DNA of 64,000 nt, from positions 33,439,090 through 33,503,089 of the forward strand of contig NC_087069.1 in NCBI RefSeq assembly GCF_963678635.1, in the 5' to 3' direction. Position numbers and translations under genes: made by a program. The notes under the pieces are model-generated. The model saw only the letters and a list, made by a program, of their open reading frames with translations. It was not told the DNA's origin and did not search any database. Shown here in pieces: positions 46,487 through 59,517 of this stretch; the first letter of the stretch is position 1, and every line of letters begins with the position of its first letter. Origin of the DNA: Symsagittifera roscoffensis (Eukaryota; Xenacoelomorpha; Acoela; Convolutidae).

Positions 46487-46508
46487 GTGTTGTCGAGTTG
46501 TAGAAGCA
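46487..46508. repeat. R6 target-site duplication, 3' side
   Basis: Up to 22 bp (gt then gttgtcgagttgtagaagca), repeated at 50841-50862. Confidence 0.9.
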
Positions 46509-46677
46509 TAAGTATGTGTTGGTCTGTGACCAGTTAAGCTTCTGAAGCAGACCTGCTGCTCTTTAAGCTGTTAACTTCCGGGTGTTGTTCATCTTGCGGA
46601 AAGTTGTTGTTGGAAAATTGCTTGTATTGGTGTGAGTCTGTTTCTGTTGATTGTTGTAGAGTGTCGTTTGATGTTGT

Positions 46678-49341
46678 TCATCTTGCGGAAAGGTGTTGTT
46701 GGAAAATTGCTTGTATTGGTGTGAGTCTGTGTGCGTATGTGTCTGTTGATTGTTGTAGAGTGTCTCGGATTAGTTCTTGTATCTTGGGGTTTGTCTGTGA
46801 AGCTCTTTTGAGGTAATTTGAGTTTAGTCTTGTTAGTTCATCTTGAATCGTCTTCATCCTGGTGATTTTATGTACTTCCTCTGTTGGTGTTAGTATTGGT
46901 AGATGGTAGGCTATTTTTAGTGCTCTGTTCTGCAATCTTTGTAAGTGACTTGTTGATGCGTTTGCCCACGAAGGTGATGCGTATGTGAATCCTGGTAGAA
47001 TTGTTGATTGGTACAAAAACTTTAAGACTTTGGATTTGATGCCTTTGGCTCGTAGTACTAGTAGAAAATTGATTTTCCTTGTCGATTTGTCTTCAATTCT
47101 TTGTAGATAGTCTTTCCATGTCAGGTTGTTATTTAGGGTAACTCCAAGAAATTTAGTGGTTGTTGATGGTTCGATCTCTTCGTTCTGTAGCATTAATTTG
47201 CAGTCATTCTTCTTGCGTCTTGTAAAAAGTACAAAGTTTGTCTTCTCCGGGTTCACGTCTATCTTCCATTTCTGGCACCATGCTTCAAGTTTGTTTAGGC
47301 CACCTTGTAGTCTGTGTGTTGCATTCTTGCTTGTGTTTGAACTTGTGTAAATTGCTATGTCGTCGGCATATTGTGATATTGTTGTTAGACCTGCTTCTGG
47401 TTTGCTTACATAGATGTTGAAAAGGATTGGACTGATTACACTTCCTTGTGGTACTCCTGCACTGGGTGTGAAACTTTCGGCTTTGGCTTGGTGGTATACT
47501 ACTGTTAACTGTCGGTCTGTCAGAAAACTCTTGGTCCATTTTACAATCCACTTCGGACAGTTGATCTCTAGTAGTCTGTAGTATAAGCCTTCGTGCCAGA
47601 CAGAGTCAAAGGCTCGTTGCACGTCTAGAAATGCTGCTGCAACGGGTTGCTTCCAGTTATTCTCTTTATAGATTGTCTCTGTTAGACAGAGTAAATTGTC
47701 GGTGGTGCATCGTTTGCTTCGGTATGCACTTTGAAAGTGTCCGAAGATGTCGTGATCTTCGCAGTGTACTAGTAGCTGCTCTTTGACAAAACATTCGCAG
47801 ATCTTCCCGATACAGCTTGTAAGTGAGAGTGGTCTATAGTTTTTGGGATCTTTGTGGTCTTTCTCGGGTTTTGGTAACATTGATACTGTCGCTTGTTTCC
47901 AGCCTAAAGGAACGTAGCCACTTCTCAGCGATTGTACTATGATTTGTCTTAGTACTTCTAGTACGTTGATGGGCAGGTTTTTCATCGCTTTGTAGCTAAC
48001 TTTGTCTTGTCCTGGGGCAGTGTTTTTTCTGTGATTGATCACGTCTTTGAGTTGCTTTAAGCTAATTTCTGTTTGTGCAAAACCTGTCTGTTCCAGTTGA
48101 AAGTCTTGGATTTTCGCCTGTGACACCTTGTCATGTACTTTCTGTTCATGCGTTAGAGCTGCCTGAGAGTTTGTTATATTTGTCGTCATGTTTGCTTTGA
48201 GCATCTTAGCGAAGTGGTTCGCAGCGTCTTGATTTGTCATTTTCAGTTTACTCGTTCGTTTAGGTCTTGTGCCTGTGAGCTTTTTTACTGCTTTCCAGAA
48301 ATTCTGTTGTGTTGGTCCTTTGTTCATTTCACTGAGTAGTTTGAGTTGGTTTTCTTCTTCTACTGTCTGTTTTAGCTGTCTGATGTCTTTCTTTGTTTTG
48401 TTTAGCTTTGTACACAGGTCTTTGTAGTCATTGGTGTCGTGTTGGTCATATCGTCTCATCTTTTGTTTTTGTCGTTCAAGTTTGTGTTTGTTTCTGACTA
48501 GTTCGACTAGTTGTGGGTTCGTGAATTGGGGCTTGTGTTCTTTGAGGCTGCCTTGGTAGCATTTGTCAATGTGTTTGGCTATCTGGTCAGCTTCTCGAGC
48601 TAGACCTTCGTCAGTTTTGATTGAGTCAGGGTTGAACTTGTAGTTCGTTACAGTACCTCTGAATTTTCGCCAGTTTGGTTTTGTGCATGTTCTCTTTGGA
48701 ACAGTTAGTTCGTACTCTGCAATTGTCATGTAGTGATCGCTTGGTGTTGTGTCCGACACTTCAAAGTTCGTGCATAAGCAAGCCATTTTTGGTGATGCAA
48801 AGTGTAAGTCTAGGACTGAGTCACTTTGGTGTGTTGGTTCGGAACCGTTCAAGATGAAGTAGTTGTGCATGAGAGCGTCTACAACTCTTCCGTTGCTGTT
48901 GGTTGCTCTTGCTTTTGGGTTGACAGATTTGATCTGTGCGTTGAAGTCTCCAACGATGATGTGCTTTGGATCTTTTCCATTGAAAGTCACGTTCTCTATC
49001 TCTGCGTTTGGGCTAAGGTAAACACTTGTTACAGTGATACCCATTGTGTTGATCTTGATCGTCTCGCATACTTTTCTGCGTTCTCTGTGGTTTTGGTTTA
49101 TGTGCTGTGCTTGTTCCAGTACTTGGTACTGTATGTTGTCTCTGATGTAAATTGCCGAGCCTGTGACACTGTCACAGATTGCCGCTGCAAGGTTAAAGTT
49201 TTGTAGTTTTGGTGGATGTTTGGTTTTTGTTTCGTTGAAGCAGACTATAGTGATGTTGTGTTTCGCTAGAAGATCTTGGATCTCCAGTTTGTGCTTGTTT
49301 ATACTTCTGCAGTTGAGTTGTGCTATCTTGAGTCTATTCAT
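46678..49341 (-). CDS. R6 ORF2: APE endonuclease and reverse transcriptase
   Basis: 887 aa, uninterrupted. Carries E401K like R2 but keeps D319 like R1 and R5. Confidence 0.95.
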   Translation of the reverse strand: MNRLKIAQLNCRSINKHKLEIQDLLAKHNITIVCFNETKTKHPPKLQNFNLAAAICDSVTGSAIYIRDNIQYQVLEQAQHINQNHRERRKVCETIKINTMGITVTSVYLSPNAEIENVTFNGKDPKHIIVGDFNAQIKSVNPKARATNSNGRVVDALMHNYFILNGSEPTHQSDSVLDLHFASPKMACLCTNFEVSDTTPSDHYMTIAEYELTVPKRTCTKPNWRKFRGTVTNYKFNPDSIKTDEGLAREADQIAKHIDKCYQGSLKEHKPQFTNPQLVELVRNKHKLERQKQKMRRYDQHDTNDYKDLCTKLNKTKKDIRQLKQTVEEENQLKLLSEMNKGPTQQNFWKAVKKLTGTRPKRTSKLKMTNQDAANHFAKMLKANMTTNITNSQAALTHEQKVHDKVSQAKIQDFQLEQTGFAQTEISLKQLKDVINHRKNTAPGQDKVSYKAMKNLPINVLEVLRQIIVQSLRSGYVPLGWKQATVSMLPKPEKDHKDPKNYRPLSLTSCIGKICECFVKEQLLVHCEDHDIFGHFQSAYRSKRCTTDNLLCLTETIYKENNWKQPVAAAFLDVQRAFDSVWHEGLYYRLLEINCPKWIVKWTKSFLTDRQLTVVYHQAKAESFTPSAGVPQGSVISPILFNIYVSKPEAGLTTISQYADDIAIYTSSNTSKNATHRLQGGLNKLEAWCQKWKIDVNPEKTNFVLFTRRKKNDCKLMLQNEEIEPSTTTKFLGVTLNNNLTWKDYLQRIEDKSTRKINFLLVLRAKGIKSKVLKFLYQSTILPGFTYASPSWANASTSHLQRLQNRALKIAYHLPILTPTEEVHKITRMKTIQDELTRLNSNYLKRASQTNPKIQELIRDTLQQSTDTYAHRLTPIQAIFQQHLSAR

Positions 49342-50834
49342 TTTGGTTTGTTGTTGTTGTTTTGATTTCGGGAGCTACTATGTCTGCTGCTGCTTGCTTC
49401 TCTGTGTGTTTTTGTATTTTGTTTTGCTTTTATGTTTGATGTTAACAGCTCAGTGAAATCTATTTTCTCGAATTGAGTTCTAACTGCATTGCTGACTGTT
49501 TCGTTAATTTTCTCACATGATTTAGCGACAGCTTTGGTGATTGCATCGGTTATCTTTTCGTCCATGGCTTTTTGCACTGCTTTTTCGACTTGATCGGCTA
49601 TTGTAGTTTCAACAGTTTCTTTAATGTACTGCTGTATGTCCTCTTTGCTCATGGTTGGTTGTGGTTTGACTGCTTGAGCGTAGTTGTTTTGCACAGTTCG
49701 TTGCAGATGTTTGACTGCTTGAGCGTAGTTTTGCACTTTTGGTTGTGCTTTTTGGGCTTCGACTTGAGCTGTCTTGTAAACCGGGCATCCTTTGTACTGC
49801 GCCGGGTGTTCGCCTCTGCAGTTGATGCATTGAACTTGCTGCTTTGGAGTTTTGCAGTCTCTGACTGCATGGTTGTCGCCACATCTGAGGCATCGTTGCT
49901 GGTTCGGACAGTTTATGGCCATATGGCCGAAATTTTGGCATTTGTAACACTGTGTTACTCGTGGTTCTGTTTTGGATGCTTCGCATCGTTTTCGTTCGTT
50001 GCAGATGTAGACCCCAATGTCGATTGCCTTTCTGCAGGCTAGGTCATCATCTGTGAAAACTCTGATGAGTTGTGTTGGCTTGTCTAGGCTTCTGCTTTGG
50101 ATTCGGAAGAGCTTTGCTACCTTGATGTTGTTGATCTCCTCAAGTTCAGATTGGATGTCAGCTTCGCTGAGTTGTTCACTGACTCTTGAGATAACAAAGC
50201 TGGAAGTTTGTTTCTTGTTGGGTTGATTTGTCTTGTGTTGTCTGCCTCCGATTTTTACTTCCGTGTCGGGAAACAGGTCATCGAGGTTGGCTTGGGTGAT
50301 AACTTGGGCTATTTGAGGCGATTCAGGCTTGATTGAATAGCCTAGGCCAGTCTTGAGGTCCCTGGTTTGACCAGGATATTGTACTTTAGTCAGGTTACGT
50401 ATTGATTTGGTGAAAGTCATTCGGCTTGGAATTTTGTCTTTTGCAAAGCTTATGTAGATAATGTTCGTGAAGTGTTGCTTTGAGCTTGTGAAGGGTCTTT
50501 TGTTGCTTTGAGCTTGTGATTCTTCCGCTTTGCGCTTTCGATTAGTTGCTTGACTTTGCTCCATTGTCGGTTGCCTTTTAGGCGAAGCGTCATCAAGATT
50601 GTCTTGCCAGTTTTCTGAATGCATTGTCGGTTGCCCTTTGGGCACATTCTTGAACTGTTGTCGTTTTACTGTGTTGTAAGCAGCATGTTGATCTTGGTTT
50701 GGTCCCATTGTCAGTTGCCTTTGAGGCGAGGCCTTTCCTTGATCATTGCTTGTTGGTGTCAGGCTTCCTTCGATTATTAACTCGGAATTAGATTCGTCGT
50801 CGCTTTGGTCGTAGTTTGCGATTGCTGATGCCAT
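49338..50834 (-). CDS. R6 ORF1: Gag-like zinc-knuckle protein
   Basis: 498 codons from the ATG at 50832-50834, only 6 bp inside the truncated 5' end. It has a cluster of four amino-acid changes (AQVITQANLDDLF where the others read AQIITQTNLENLF) within about 35 bp near 50279-50305. Confidence 0.93.
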   Translation of the reverse strand: MASAIANYDQSDDESNSELIIEGSLTPTSNDQGKASPQRQLTMGPNQDQHAAYNTVKRQQFKNVPKGQPTMHSENWQDNLDDASPKRQPTMEQSQATNRKRKAEESQAQSNKRPFTSSKQHFTNIIYISFAKDKIPSRMTFTKSIRNLTKVQYPGQTRDLKTGLGYSIKPESPQIAQVITQANLDDLFPDTEVKIGGRQHKTNQPNKKQTSSFVISRVSEQLSEADIQSELEEINNIKVAKLFRIQSRSLDKPTQLIRVFTDDDLACRKAIDIGVYICNERKRCEASKTEPRVTQCYKCQNFGHMAINCPNQQRCLRCGDNHAVRDCKTPKQQVQCINCRGEHPAQYKGCPVYKTAQVEAQKAQPKVQNYAQAVKHLQRTVQNNYAQAVKPQPTMSKEDIQQYIKETVETTIADQVEKAVQKAMDEKITDAITKAVAKSCEKINETVSNAVRTQFEKIDFTELLTSNIKAKQNTKTHREASSSRHSSSRNQNNNNKPK

Positions 50835-50840
50835 TTGGGA

Positions 50841-50862
50841 GTGTTGTCGAGTTGTAGAAGCA
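50841..50862. repeat. R6 target-site duplication, 5' side
   Basis: Match to 46487-46508; the outermost two bases are ambiguous. Confidence 0.9.
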
Positions 50863-51059
50863 GCAAAAAGCGAAGCTAACTTAAAAAACTGTGTTCAAAT
50901 CGAGCTCGAAGAATGCTCAATTCTGATTGGCTCTCAGCTCCAAGCTTATTTTGGCTTCAATTTTTAATTTCTACGTCACTTTGAGGCTATTTAGGATTGC
51001 TAGGATGTCTCAGCTTACTGTTTGTATTCCAGTTAAGCTTGCTGGGCTTGATAGAAGAT

Positions 51060-51092
51060 AGAACTAGTAGATTGGTGGCCTTTAAAAAGGCC
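51060..51092 (-). terminator. H2A 3' processing signal, copy 8
   Basis: Stem-loop 51077-51092; AGTTCT 51060-51065. Confidence 0.93.
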
Positions 51093-51142
51093 GGTTTGGT
51101 GTTGAAGCTTGAAAGCTAGCAACTGGTTGAGGTAGAAGCTCT

Positions 51143-51544
51143 TTACTTCTTGTCAGACTTGGGCTGAGACGAAGACTGCTTCTTGGGTAGGAGCACAGCC
51201 TGGATGTTTGGCAGCACACCGCCCTGAGCAATGGTCACTCCGTGGAGCAGCTTGTTCAACTCTTCGTCGTTCCTGATGGCCAACTGCAAGTGTCTGGGGA
51301 TGATCCTGGACTTCTTGTTGTCTTTGGCAGCGTTGCCAGCCAGCTCAAGGATCTCAGCAGTCAAGTACTCGAGCACAGCAGCAAGGTAGACTGGGGCTCC
51401 AGCACCAACTCGCTCAGCGTAGTTGCCCTTGCGGATGAATCGGTGGATTCTTCCAACAGGGAACTGCAGTCCAGCTCGGCTTGATCGGGTCTTGGCCTTG
51501 GCTCCAACTTTGCCGCTCTTCGATTTTCCTCCTTTGCCTGACAT
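51143..51544 (-). CDS. H2A: Histone H2A, copy 8
   Basis: Protein identical to copy 1; promoter intact. Confidence 0.99.
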   Translation of the reverse strand: MSGKGGKSKSGKVGAKAKTRSSRAGLQFPVGRIHRFIRKGNYAERVGAGAPVYLAAVLEYLTAEILELAGNAAKDNKKSRIIPRHLQLAIRNDEELNKLLHGVTIAQGGVLPNIQAVLLPKKQSSSQPKSDKK

Positions 51545-51780
51545 CGTGTTGTAGTTGTAGCTGTTGTGGTAGAAGTTGTAGATTGACGATTGACTTTACC
51601 CGCAATTTGGCTCCCTGTCTTAGGGTAGTAAGTTCAAATCGGCCACCAAGATGGGAGAGCCAATCAGAATCCAGCTAGCATTTTAAGTTATTTTAGATAT
51701 GCTGAAAGCTCTACACTAACTAGCTGAGCTTGTTAAGAGCTCTAGCAGAGCTCGTTAGAGCTCTAGTAGAGCTTGACTTA

Positions 51781-51814
51781 AGAACTGAGATAGTTGGTGG
51801 CCTTTAAAAAGGCC
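51781..51814 (-). terminator. H4 3' processing signal, copy 9
   Basis: Stem-loop 51799-51814; AGTTCT 51781-51786. Confidence 0.93.
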
Positions 51815-51857
51815 GGTTTGGTGCTGCAGCTAGGAGAGCAGCTGGCTAAGAAGCTTC

Positions 51858-52235
<378 letters not shown>

Positions 52236-52835
52236 CTAGGTATCTATCAATTTCCGACCGACTTCTCTGCTCTCTGATTGGCCCTCATACCAACAGCCAA
52301 TGAGAGAGCAGATAATAAAAAGTAAAAAAAGTTAGGCACGTAAAGGAGCAATTGAAAAAAAAAATTTGAGCTCCCACAAGAACTTCTACCTCAAACTGGT
52401 CAGTCCACAGAGCTTATCAGAGCTATGTGATTTAAATCAAGCTCGTAGGAGCTCGCTTGAGGTCTGTGAGATAGCTTGCCGAGCTCTGAGAGCTCGAACT
52501 TGAAAATAGTTAGGCTACGTACGGGAGCAATTGAAAAATTTTGAGCTCACACAAGGTGTACTAGCTTAAACTGGTCAGTCCACAGAGCTTATTCGAGCTC
52601 TGTGATTTAAATCAAGCTCATACAAGCTTGCCTGAGCTCTATGAGGTAGCTTGCCAAGCTCTGAGAGCTCGAAGCTCAAAAAAGTTAGGCTACGTACGGG
52701 AGCAATTGAACAGCTAGCTCGAGCTCATTTTCCAGCTGCGTCACCCCAATGAGGGGGAAGCAGAGCTCAACCTATACCAGCTTGAGCTTGCTCTGGTCGA
52801 AGTTAGCTTGAGCTAAGCTCACTGTGAAGAAATAT

Positions 52836-52868
52836 AGAACTGATAGTTGGGTGGCCTTTAAAAAGGCC
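52836..52868 (-). terminator. H3 3' processing signal, copy 10
   Basis: Stem-loop 52853-52868; AGTTCT 52836-52841. Confidence 0.93.
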
Positions 52869-52898
52869 GGTTTGGTTGGTGTGGAGTACACCTAGAGC

Positions 52899-53315
<417 letters not shown>

Positions 53316-54017
53316 TCAGTTGAGTGTAGCTGAGTTGTAGATGTAGAAGTAGATTTTGGGTGTTGAATTTTGGACAAATCCGTGAGGTAACCAAGATATT
53401 CAGATCTCCAGAAGCCTTGAGAGCGCTCGACGTATAAAAAAATAGTTAGGCACGTAAAAGAGCAATAGAAGGAGAGCTCTGGTGAGTCGTTACTTATATA
53501 TATTAAGGAGCATTTTCAACTATATATAGTAAAGTATGTGAAGTGCAGACTATTTATACTTGGATTGGAGGTTACCCGCCAAAAGCGGCATAGGTGATTG
53601 GCCCGTGTCTGAGTGATAGCGGAAGCTCAAACTAAGCTCGAATCTGATTGGCTGAGAAGTGAAAACTTGAAAATTTGGTGTTTCTGCCTCTAGAATTGAC
53701 CCAAAGCTAACTTCAGCCAGCTAAAAGCTCACTTCAGCTTAAGCTAGCTGAATTGGACTTGTTAGCTAGCTTTGTAAGCCTAAACTTAGCTATTTCGAGC
53801 TGTAAGTTGGAGAGCAAAATGAAGCTCAAATCTGATTGGCTGAGACGTGAAAGCTTAAAATTTAGCAGTTTTTTAGCTCTAAAGTTGGTCTGGAGCTGAT
53901 TTAAGCAAGTTACAAGCTCAGTTGAGCTTAGTAGCTCAAATTAGACGCTCAAAGCTAGCTGTTGAGAGCTCGAAATTGCATACAAGCCAATTTGAGCTTG
54001 CTAGCTAGAGTACAAAG

Positions 54018-54051
54018 AGGACTATGCTTTTTGGTGGCCTTTAAAAAGGCC
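54018..54051 (-). terminator. H2B 3' processing signal, copy 10 (variant)
   Basis: Stem-loop 54036-54051 is normal, but the downstream element at 54018-54023 reads AGTCCT instead of AGTTCT, the only such change in the window. Confidence 0.9.
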
Positions 54052-54094
54052 GGTTTGGTGTTGCTCAGAGCAACTAGTTGTAGAAGCTGATCGT

Positions 54095-54463
54095 CTACTT
54101 GGAGCTGGTGTACTTGGTGACGGCCTTGGTTCCCTCACTGACAGCATGCTTGGCCAGCTCTCCGGGCAACAGCAGTCTGACTGCGGTTTGGATCTCCCGG
54201 CTAGAGATGGTTGATCGCTTGTTGTAGTGGGCCAGTTTTGAAGCTTCACCGGCGATTCTCTCGAAGATGTCGTTCACGAAGCTGTTCATGATCGACATAG
54301 CCTTGGATGAGATGCCGGTGTCAGGGTGGACCTGCTTCAGCACCTTGTAGATGTAGAGAGAGAAGGTCTCTCGCCTCTTCTTCTTCTTTTTCTTGTCTCC
54401 AGTTGGCTTCTTCTGGGCTTTGCCTGCCTTCTTGACTGCCTTTCCGCTGACTTTGGGTGCCAT
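54095..54463 (-). CDS. H2B: Histone H2B, copy 10 (Y34F)
   Basis: Tyr34 is Phe at the start of the histone fold ([11 protein letters not shown]); one silent change near 54404. The promoter is intact and the target site is empty. Confidence 0.98.
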   Translation of the reverse strand: MAPKVSGKAVKKAGKAQKKPTGDKKKKKKRRETFSLYIYKVLKQVHPDTGISSKAMSIMNSFVNDIFERIAGEASKLAHYNKRSTISSREIQTAVRLLLPGELAKHAVSEGTKAVTKYTSSK

Positions 54464-54700
54464 TGTAGAGTTGTAGTTGTGGTGTTGTCGAGTTGTAGAA
54501 GCAGCAAAAAGCGAAGCTAACTTAAAAAACTGTGTTCAAATCGAGCTCGAAGAATGCTCAATTCTGATTGGCTCTCAGCTCCAAGCTTATTTTGGCTTCA
54601 ATTTTTAATTTCTACGTCACTTTGAGGCTATTTAGGATTGCTAGGATGTCTCAGCTTACTGTTTGTATTCCAGTTAAGCTTGCTGGGCTTGATAGAAGAT

Positions 54701-54733
54701 AGAACTAGTAGATTGGTGGCCTTTAAAAAGGCC
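54701..54733 (-). terminator. H2A 3' processing signal, copy 9
   Basis: Stem-loop 54718-54733; AGTTCT 54701-54706. Confidence 0.93.
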
Positions 54734-54783
54734 GGTTTGGTGTTGAAGCTTGAAAGCTAGCAACTGGTTGAGGTAGAAGCTCT

Positions 54784-55185
54784 TTACTTCTTGTCAGACT
54801 TGGGCTGAGACGAAGACTGCTTCTTGGGTAGGAGCACAGCCTGGATGTTTGGCAGCACACCGCCCTGAGCAATGGTCACTCCGTGGAGCAGCTTGTTCAA
54901 CTCTTCGTCGTTCCTGATGGCCAACTGCAAGTGTCTGGGGATGATCCTGGACTTCTTGTTGTCTTTGGCAGCGTTGCCAGCCAGCTCAAGGATCTCAGCA
55001 GTCAAGTACTCGAGCACAGCAGCAAGGTAGACTGGGGCTCCAGCACCAACTCGCTCAGCGTAGTTGCCCTTGCGGATGAATCGGTGGATTCTTCCAACAG
55101 GGAACTGCAGTCCAGCTCGGCTTGATCGGGTCTTGGCCTTGGCTCCAACTTTGCCGCTCTTCGATTTTCCTCCTTTGCCTGACAT
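54784..55185 (-). CDS. H2A: Histone H2A, copy 9
   Basis: Protein identical to copy 1; promoter intact. Confidence 0.99.
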   Translation of the reverse strand: MSGKGGKSKSGKVGAKAKTRSSRAGLQFPVGRIHRFIRKGNYAERVGAGAPVYLAAVLEYLTAEILELAGNAAKDNKKSRIIPRHLQLAIRNDEELNKLLHGVTIAQGGVLPNIQAVLLPKKQSSSQPKSDKK

Positions 55186-55421
55186 CGTGTTGTAGTTGTA
55201 GCTGTTGTGGTAGAAGTTGTAGATTGACGATTGACTTTACCCGCAATTTGGCTCCCTGTCTTAGGGTAGTAAGTTCAAATCGGCCACCAAGATGGGAGAG
55301 CCAATCAGAATCCAGCTAGCATTTTAAGTTATTTTAGATATGCTGAAAGCTCTACACTAACTAGCTGAGCTTGTTAAGAGCTCTAGCAGAGCTCGTTAGA
55401 GCTCTAGTAGAGCTTGACTTA

Positions 55422-55455
55422 AGAACTGAGATAGTTGGTGGCCTTTAAAAAGGCC
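55422..55455 (-). terminator. H4 3' processing signal, copy 10
   Basis: Stem-loop 55440-55455; AGTTCT 55422-55427. Confidence 0.93.
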
Positions 55456-55498
55456 GGTTTGGTGCTGCAGCTAGGAGAGCAGCTGGCTAAGAAGCTTC

Positions 55499-55876
<378 letters not shown>

Positions 55877-56476
55877 CTAGGTATCTATCAATTTCCGACC
55901 GACTTCTCTGCTCTCTGATTGGCCCTCATACCAACAGCCAATGAGAGAGCAGATAATAAAAAGTAAAAAAAGTTAGGCACGTAAAGGAGCAATTGAAAAA
56001 AAAAATTTGAGCTCCCACAAGAACTTCTACCTCAAACTGGTCAGTCCACAGAGCTTATCAGAGCTATGTGATTTAAATCAAGCTCGTAGGAGCTCGCTTG
56101 AGGTCTGTGAGATAGCTTGCCGAGCTCTGAGAGCTCGAACTTGAAAATAGTTAGGCTACGTACGGGAGCAATTGAAAAATTTTGAGCTCACACAAGGTGT
56201 ACTAGCTTAAACTGGTCAGTCCACAGAGCTTATTCGAGCTCTGTGATTTAAATCAAGCTCATACAAGCTTGCCTGAGCTCTATGAGGTAGCTTGCCAAGC
56301 TCTGAGAGCTCGAAGCTCAAAAAAGTTAGGCTACGTACGGGAGCAATTGAACAGCTAGCTCGAGCTCATTTTCCAGCTGCGTCACCCCAATGAGGGGGAA
56401 GCAGAGCTCAACCTATACCAGCTTGAGCTTGCTCTGGTCGAAGTTAGCTTGAGCTAAGCTCACTGTGAAGAAATAT

Positions 56477-56509
56477 AGAACTGATAGTTGGGTGGCCTTT
56501 AAAAAGGCC
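56477..56509 (-). terminator. H3 3' processing signal, copy 11
   Basis: Stem-loop 56494-56509; AGTTCT 56477-56482. Confidence 0.93.
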
Positions 56510-56539
56510 GGTTTGGTTGGTGTGGAGTACACCTAGAGC

Positions 56540-56956
<417 letters not shown>

Positions 56957-57658
56957 TCAGTTGAGTGTAGCTGAGTTGTAGATGTAGAAGTAGATTTTGG
57001 GTGTTGAATTTTGGACAAATCCGTGAGGTAACCAAGATATTCAGATCTCCAGAAGCCTTGAGAGCGCTCGACGTATAAAAAAATAGTTAGGCACGTAAAA
57101 GAGCAATAGAAGGAGAGCTCTGGTGAGTCGTTACTTATATATATTAAGGAGCATTTTCAACTATATATAGTAAAGTATGTGAAGTGCAGACTATTTATAC
57201 TTGGATTGGAGGTTACCCGCCAAAAGCGGCATAGGTGATTGGCCCGTGTCTGAGTGATAGCGGAAGCTCAAACTAAGCTCGAATCTGATTGGCTGAGAAG
57301 TGAAAACTTGAAAATTTGGTGTTTCTGCCTCTAGAATTGACCCAAAGCTAACTTCAGCCAGCTAAAAGCTCACTTCAGCTTAAGCTAGCTGAATTGGACT
57401 TGTTAGCTAGCTTTGTAAGCCTAAACTTAGCTATTTCGAGCTGTAAGTTGGAGAGCAAAATGAAGCTCAAATCTGATTGGCTGAGACGTGAAAGCTTAAA
57501 ATTTAGCAGTTTTTTAGCTCTAAAGTTGGTCTGGAGCTGATTTAAGCAAGTTACAAGCTCAGTTGAGCTTAGTAGCTCAAATTAGACGCTCAAAGCTAGC
57601 TGTTGAGAGCTCGAAATTGCATACAAGCCAATTTGAGCTTGCTAGCTAGAGTACAAAG

Positions 57659-57692
57659 AGAACTATGCTTTTTGGTGGCCTTTAAAAAGGCC
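57659..57692 (-). terminator. H2B 3' processing signal, copy 11
   Basis: Stem-loop 57677-57692; AGTTCT 57659-57664. Confidence 0.93.
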
Positions 57693-57735
57693 GGTTTGGT
57701 GTTGCTCAGAGCAACTAGTTGTAGAAGCTGATCGT

Positions 57736-58104
57736 CTACTTGGAGCTGGTGTACTTGGTGACGGCCTTGGTTCCCTCACTGACAGCATGCTTGGCCAGCT
57801 CTCCGGGCAACAGCAGTCTGACTGCGGTTTGGATCTCCCGGCTAGAGATGGTTGATCGCTTGTTGTAGTGGGCCAGTTTTGAAGCTTCACCGGCGATTCT
57901 CTCGAAGATGTCGTTCACGAAGCTGTTCATGATCGACATAGCCTTGGATGAGATGCCGGTGTCAGGGTGGACCTGCTTCAGCACCTTGTAGATGTAGAGA
58001 GAGTAGGTCTCTCGCCTCTTCTTCTTCTTTTTCTTGTCTCCAGTGGGCTTCTTCTGGGCTTTGCCTGCCTTCTTGACTGCCTTTCCGCTGACTTTGGGTG
58101 CCAT
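57736..58104 (-). CDS. H2B: Histone H2B, copy 11
   Basis: Protein identical to copy 1; promoter intact. Confidence 0.99.
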   Translation of the reverse strand: MAPKVSGKAVKKAGKAQKKPTGDKKKKKKRRETYSLYIYKVLKQVHPDTGISSKAMSIMNSFVNDIFERIAGEASKLAHYNKRSTISSREIQTAVRLLLPGELAKHAVSEGTKAVTKYTSSK

Positions 58105-58341
58105 TGTAGAGTTGTAGTTGTGGTGTTGTCGAGTTGTAGAAGCAGCAAAAAGCGAAGCTAACTTAAAAAACTGTGTTCAAATCGAGCTCGAAGAATGCTC
58201 AATTCTGATTGGCTCTCAGCTCCAAGCTTATTTTGGCTTCAATTTTTAATTTCTACGTCACTTTGAGGCTATTTAGGATTGCTAGGATGTCTCAGCTTAC
58301 TGTTTGTATTCCAGTTAAGCTTGCTGGGCTTGATAGAAGAT

Positions 58342-58374
58342 AGAACTAGTAGATTGGTGGCCTTTAAAAAGGCC
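58342..58374 (-). terminator. H2A 3' processing signal, copy 10
   Basis: Stem-loop 58359-58374; AGTTCT 58342-58347. Confidence 0.93.
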
Positions 58375-58424
58375 GGTTTGGTGTTGAAGCTTGAAAGCTA
58401 GCAACTGGTTGAGGTAGAAGCTCT

Positions 58425-58826
58425 TTACTTCTTGTCAGACTTGGGCTGAGACGAAGACTGCTTCTTGGGTAGGAGCACAGCCTGGATGTTTGGCAGCACA
58501 CCGCCCTGAGCAATGGTCACTCCGTGGAGCAGCTTGTTCAACTCTTCGTCGTTCCTGATGGCCAACTGCAAGTGTCTGGGGATGATCCTGGACTTCTTGT
58601 TGTCTTTGGCAGCGTTGCCAGCCAGCTCAAGGATCTCAGCAGTCAAGTACTCGAGCACAGCAGCAAGGTAGACTGGGGCTCCAGCACCAACTCGCTCAGC
58701 GTAGTTGCCCTTGCGGATGAATCGGTGGATTCTTCCAACAGGGAACTGCAGTCCAGCTCGGCTTGATCGGGTCTTGGCCTTGGCTCCAACTTTGCCGCTC
58801 TTCGATTTTCCTCCTTTGCCTGACAT
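58425..58826 (-). CDS. H2A: Histone H2A, copy 10
   Basis: Protein identical to copy 1; promoter intact. Confidence 0.99.
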   Translation of the reverse strand: MSGKGGKSKSGKVGAKAKTRSSRAGLQFPVGRIHRFIRKGNYAERVGAGAPVYLAAVLEYLTAEILELAGNAAKDNKKSRIIPRHLQLAIRNDEELNKLLHGVTIAQGGVLPNIQAVLLPKKQSSSQPKSDKK

Positions 58827-59062
58827 CGTGTTGTAGTTGTAGCTGTTGTGGTAGAAGTTGTAGATTGACGATTGACTTTACCCGCAATTTGGCTCCCTGT
58901 CTTAGGGTAGTAAGTTCAAATCGGCCACCAAGATGGGAGAGCCAATCAGAATCCAGCTAGCATTTTAAGTTATTTTAGATATGCTGAAAGCTCTACACTA
59001 ACTAGCTGAGCTTGTTAAGAGCTCTAGCAGAGCTCGTTAGAGCTCTAGTAGAGCTTGACTTA

Positions 59063-59096
59063 AGAACTGAGATAGTTGGTGGCCTTTAAAAAGGCC
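59063..59096 (-). terminator. H4 3' processing signal, copy 11
   Basis: Stem-loop 59081-59096; AGTTCT 59063-59068. Confidence 0.93.
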
Positions 59097-59139
59097 GGTT
59101 TGGTGCTGCAGCTAGGAGAGCAGCTGGCTAAGAAGCTTC

Positions 59140-59517
<378 letters not shown>

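Larger units (their letters stand above)
46509..50840 (-). mobile_element. R6: LINE inserted upstream of H2B
   Basis: 4,332 bp, 5'-truncated just upstream of the MASAIANY start of ORF1. Its 5' end differs from R2, and its 3' end (taagtatg) matches R3, so it is an independent insertion at the H2B site. 3' UTR 46509-46677. Confidence 0.95.
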
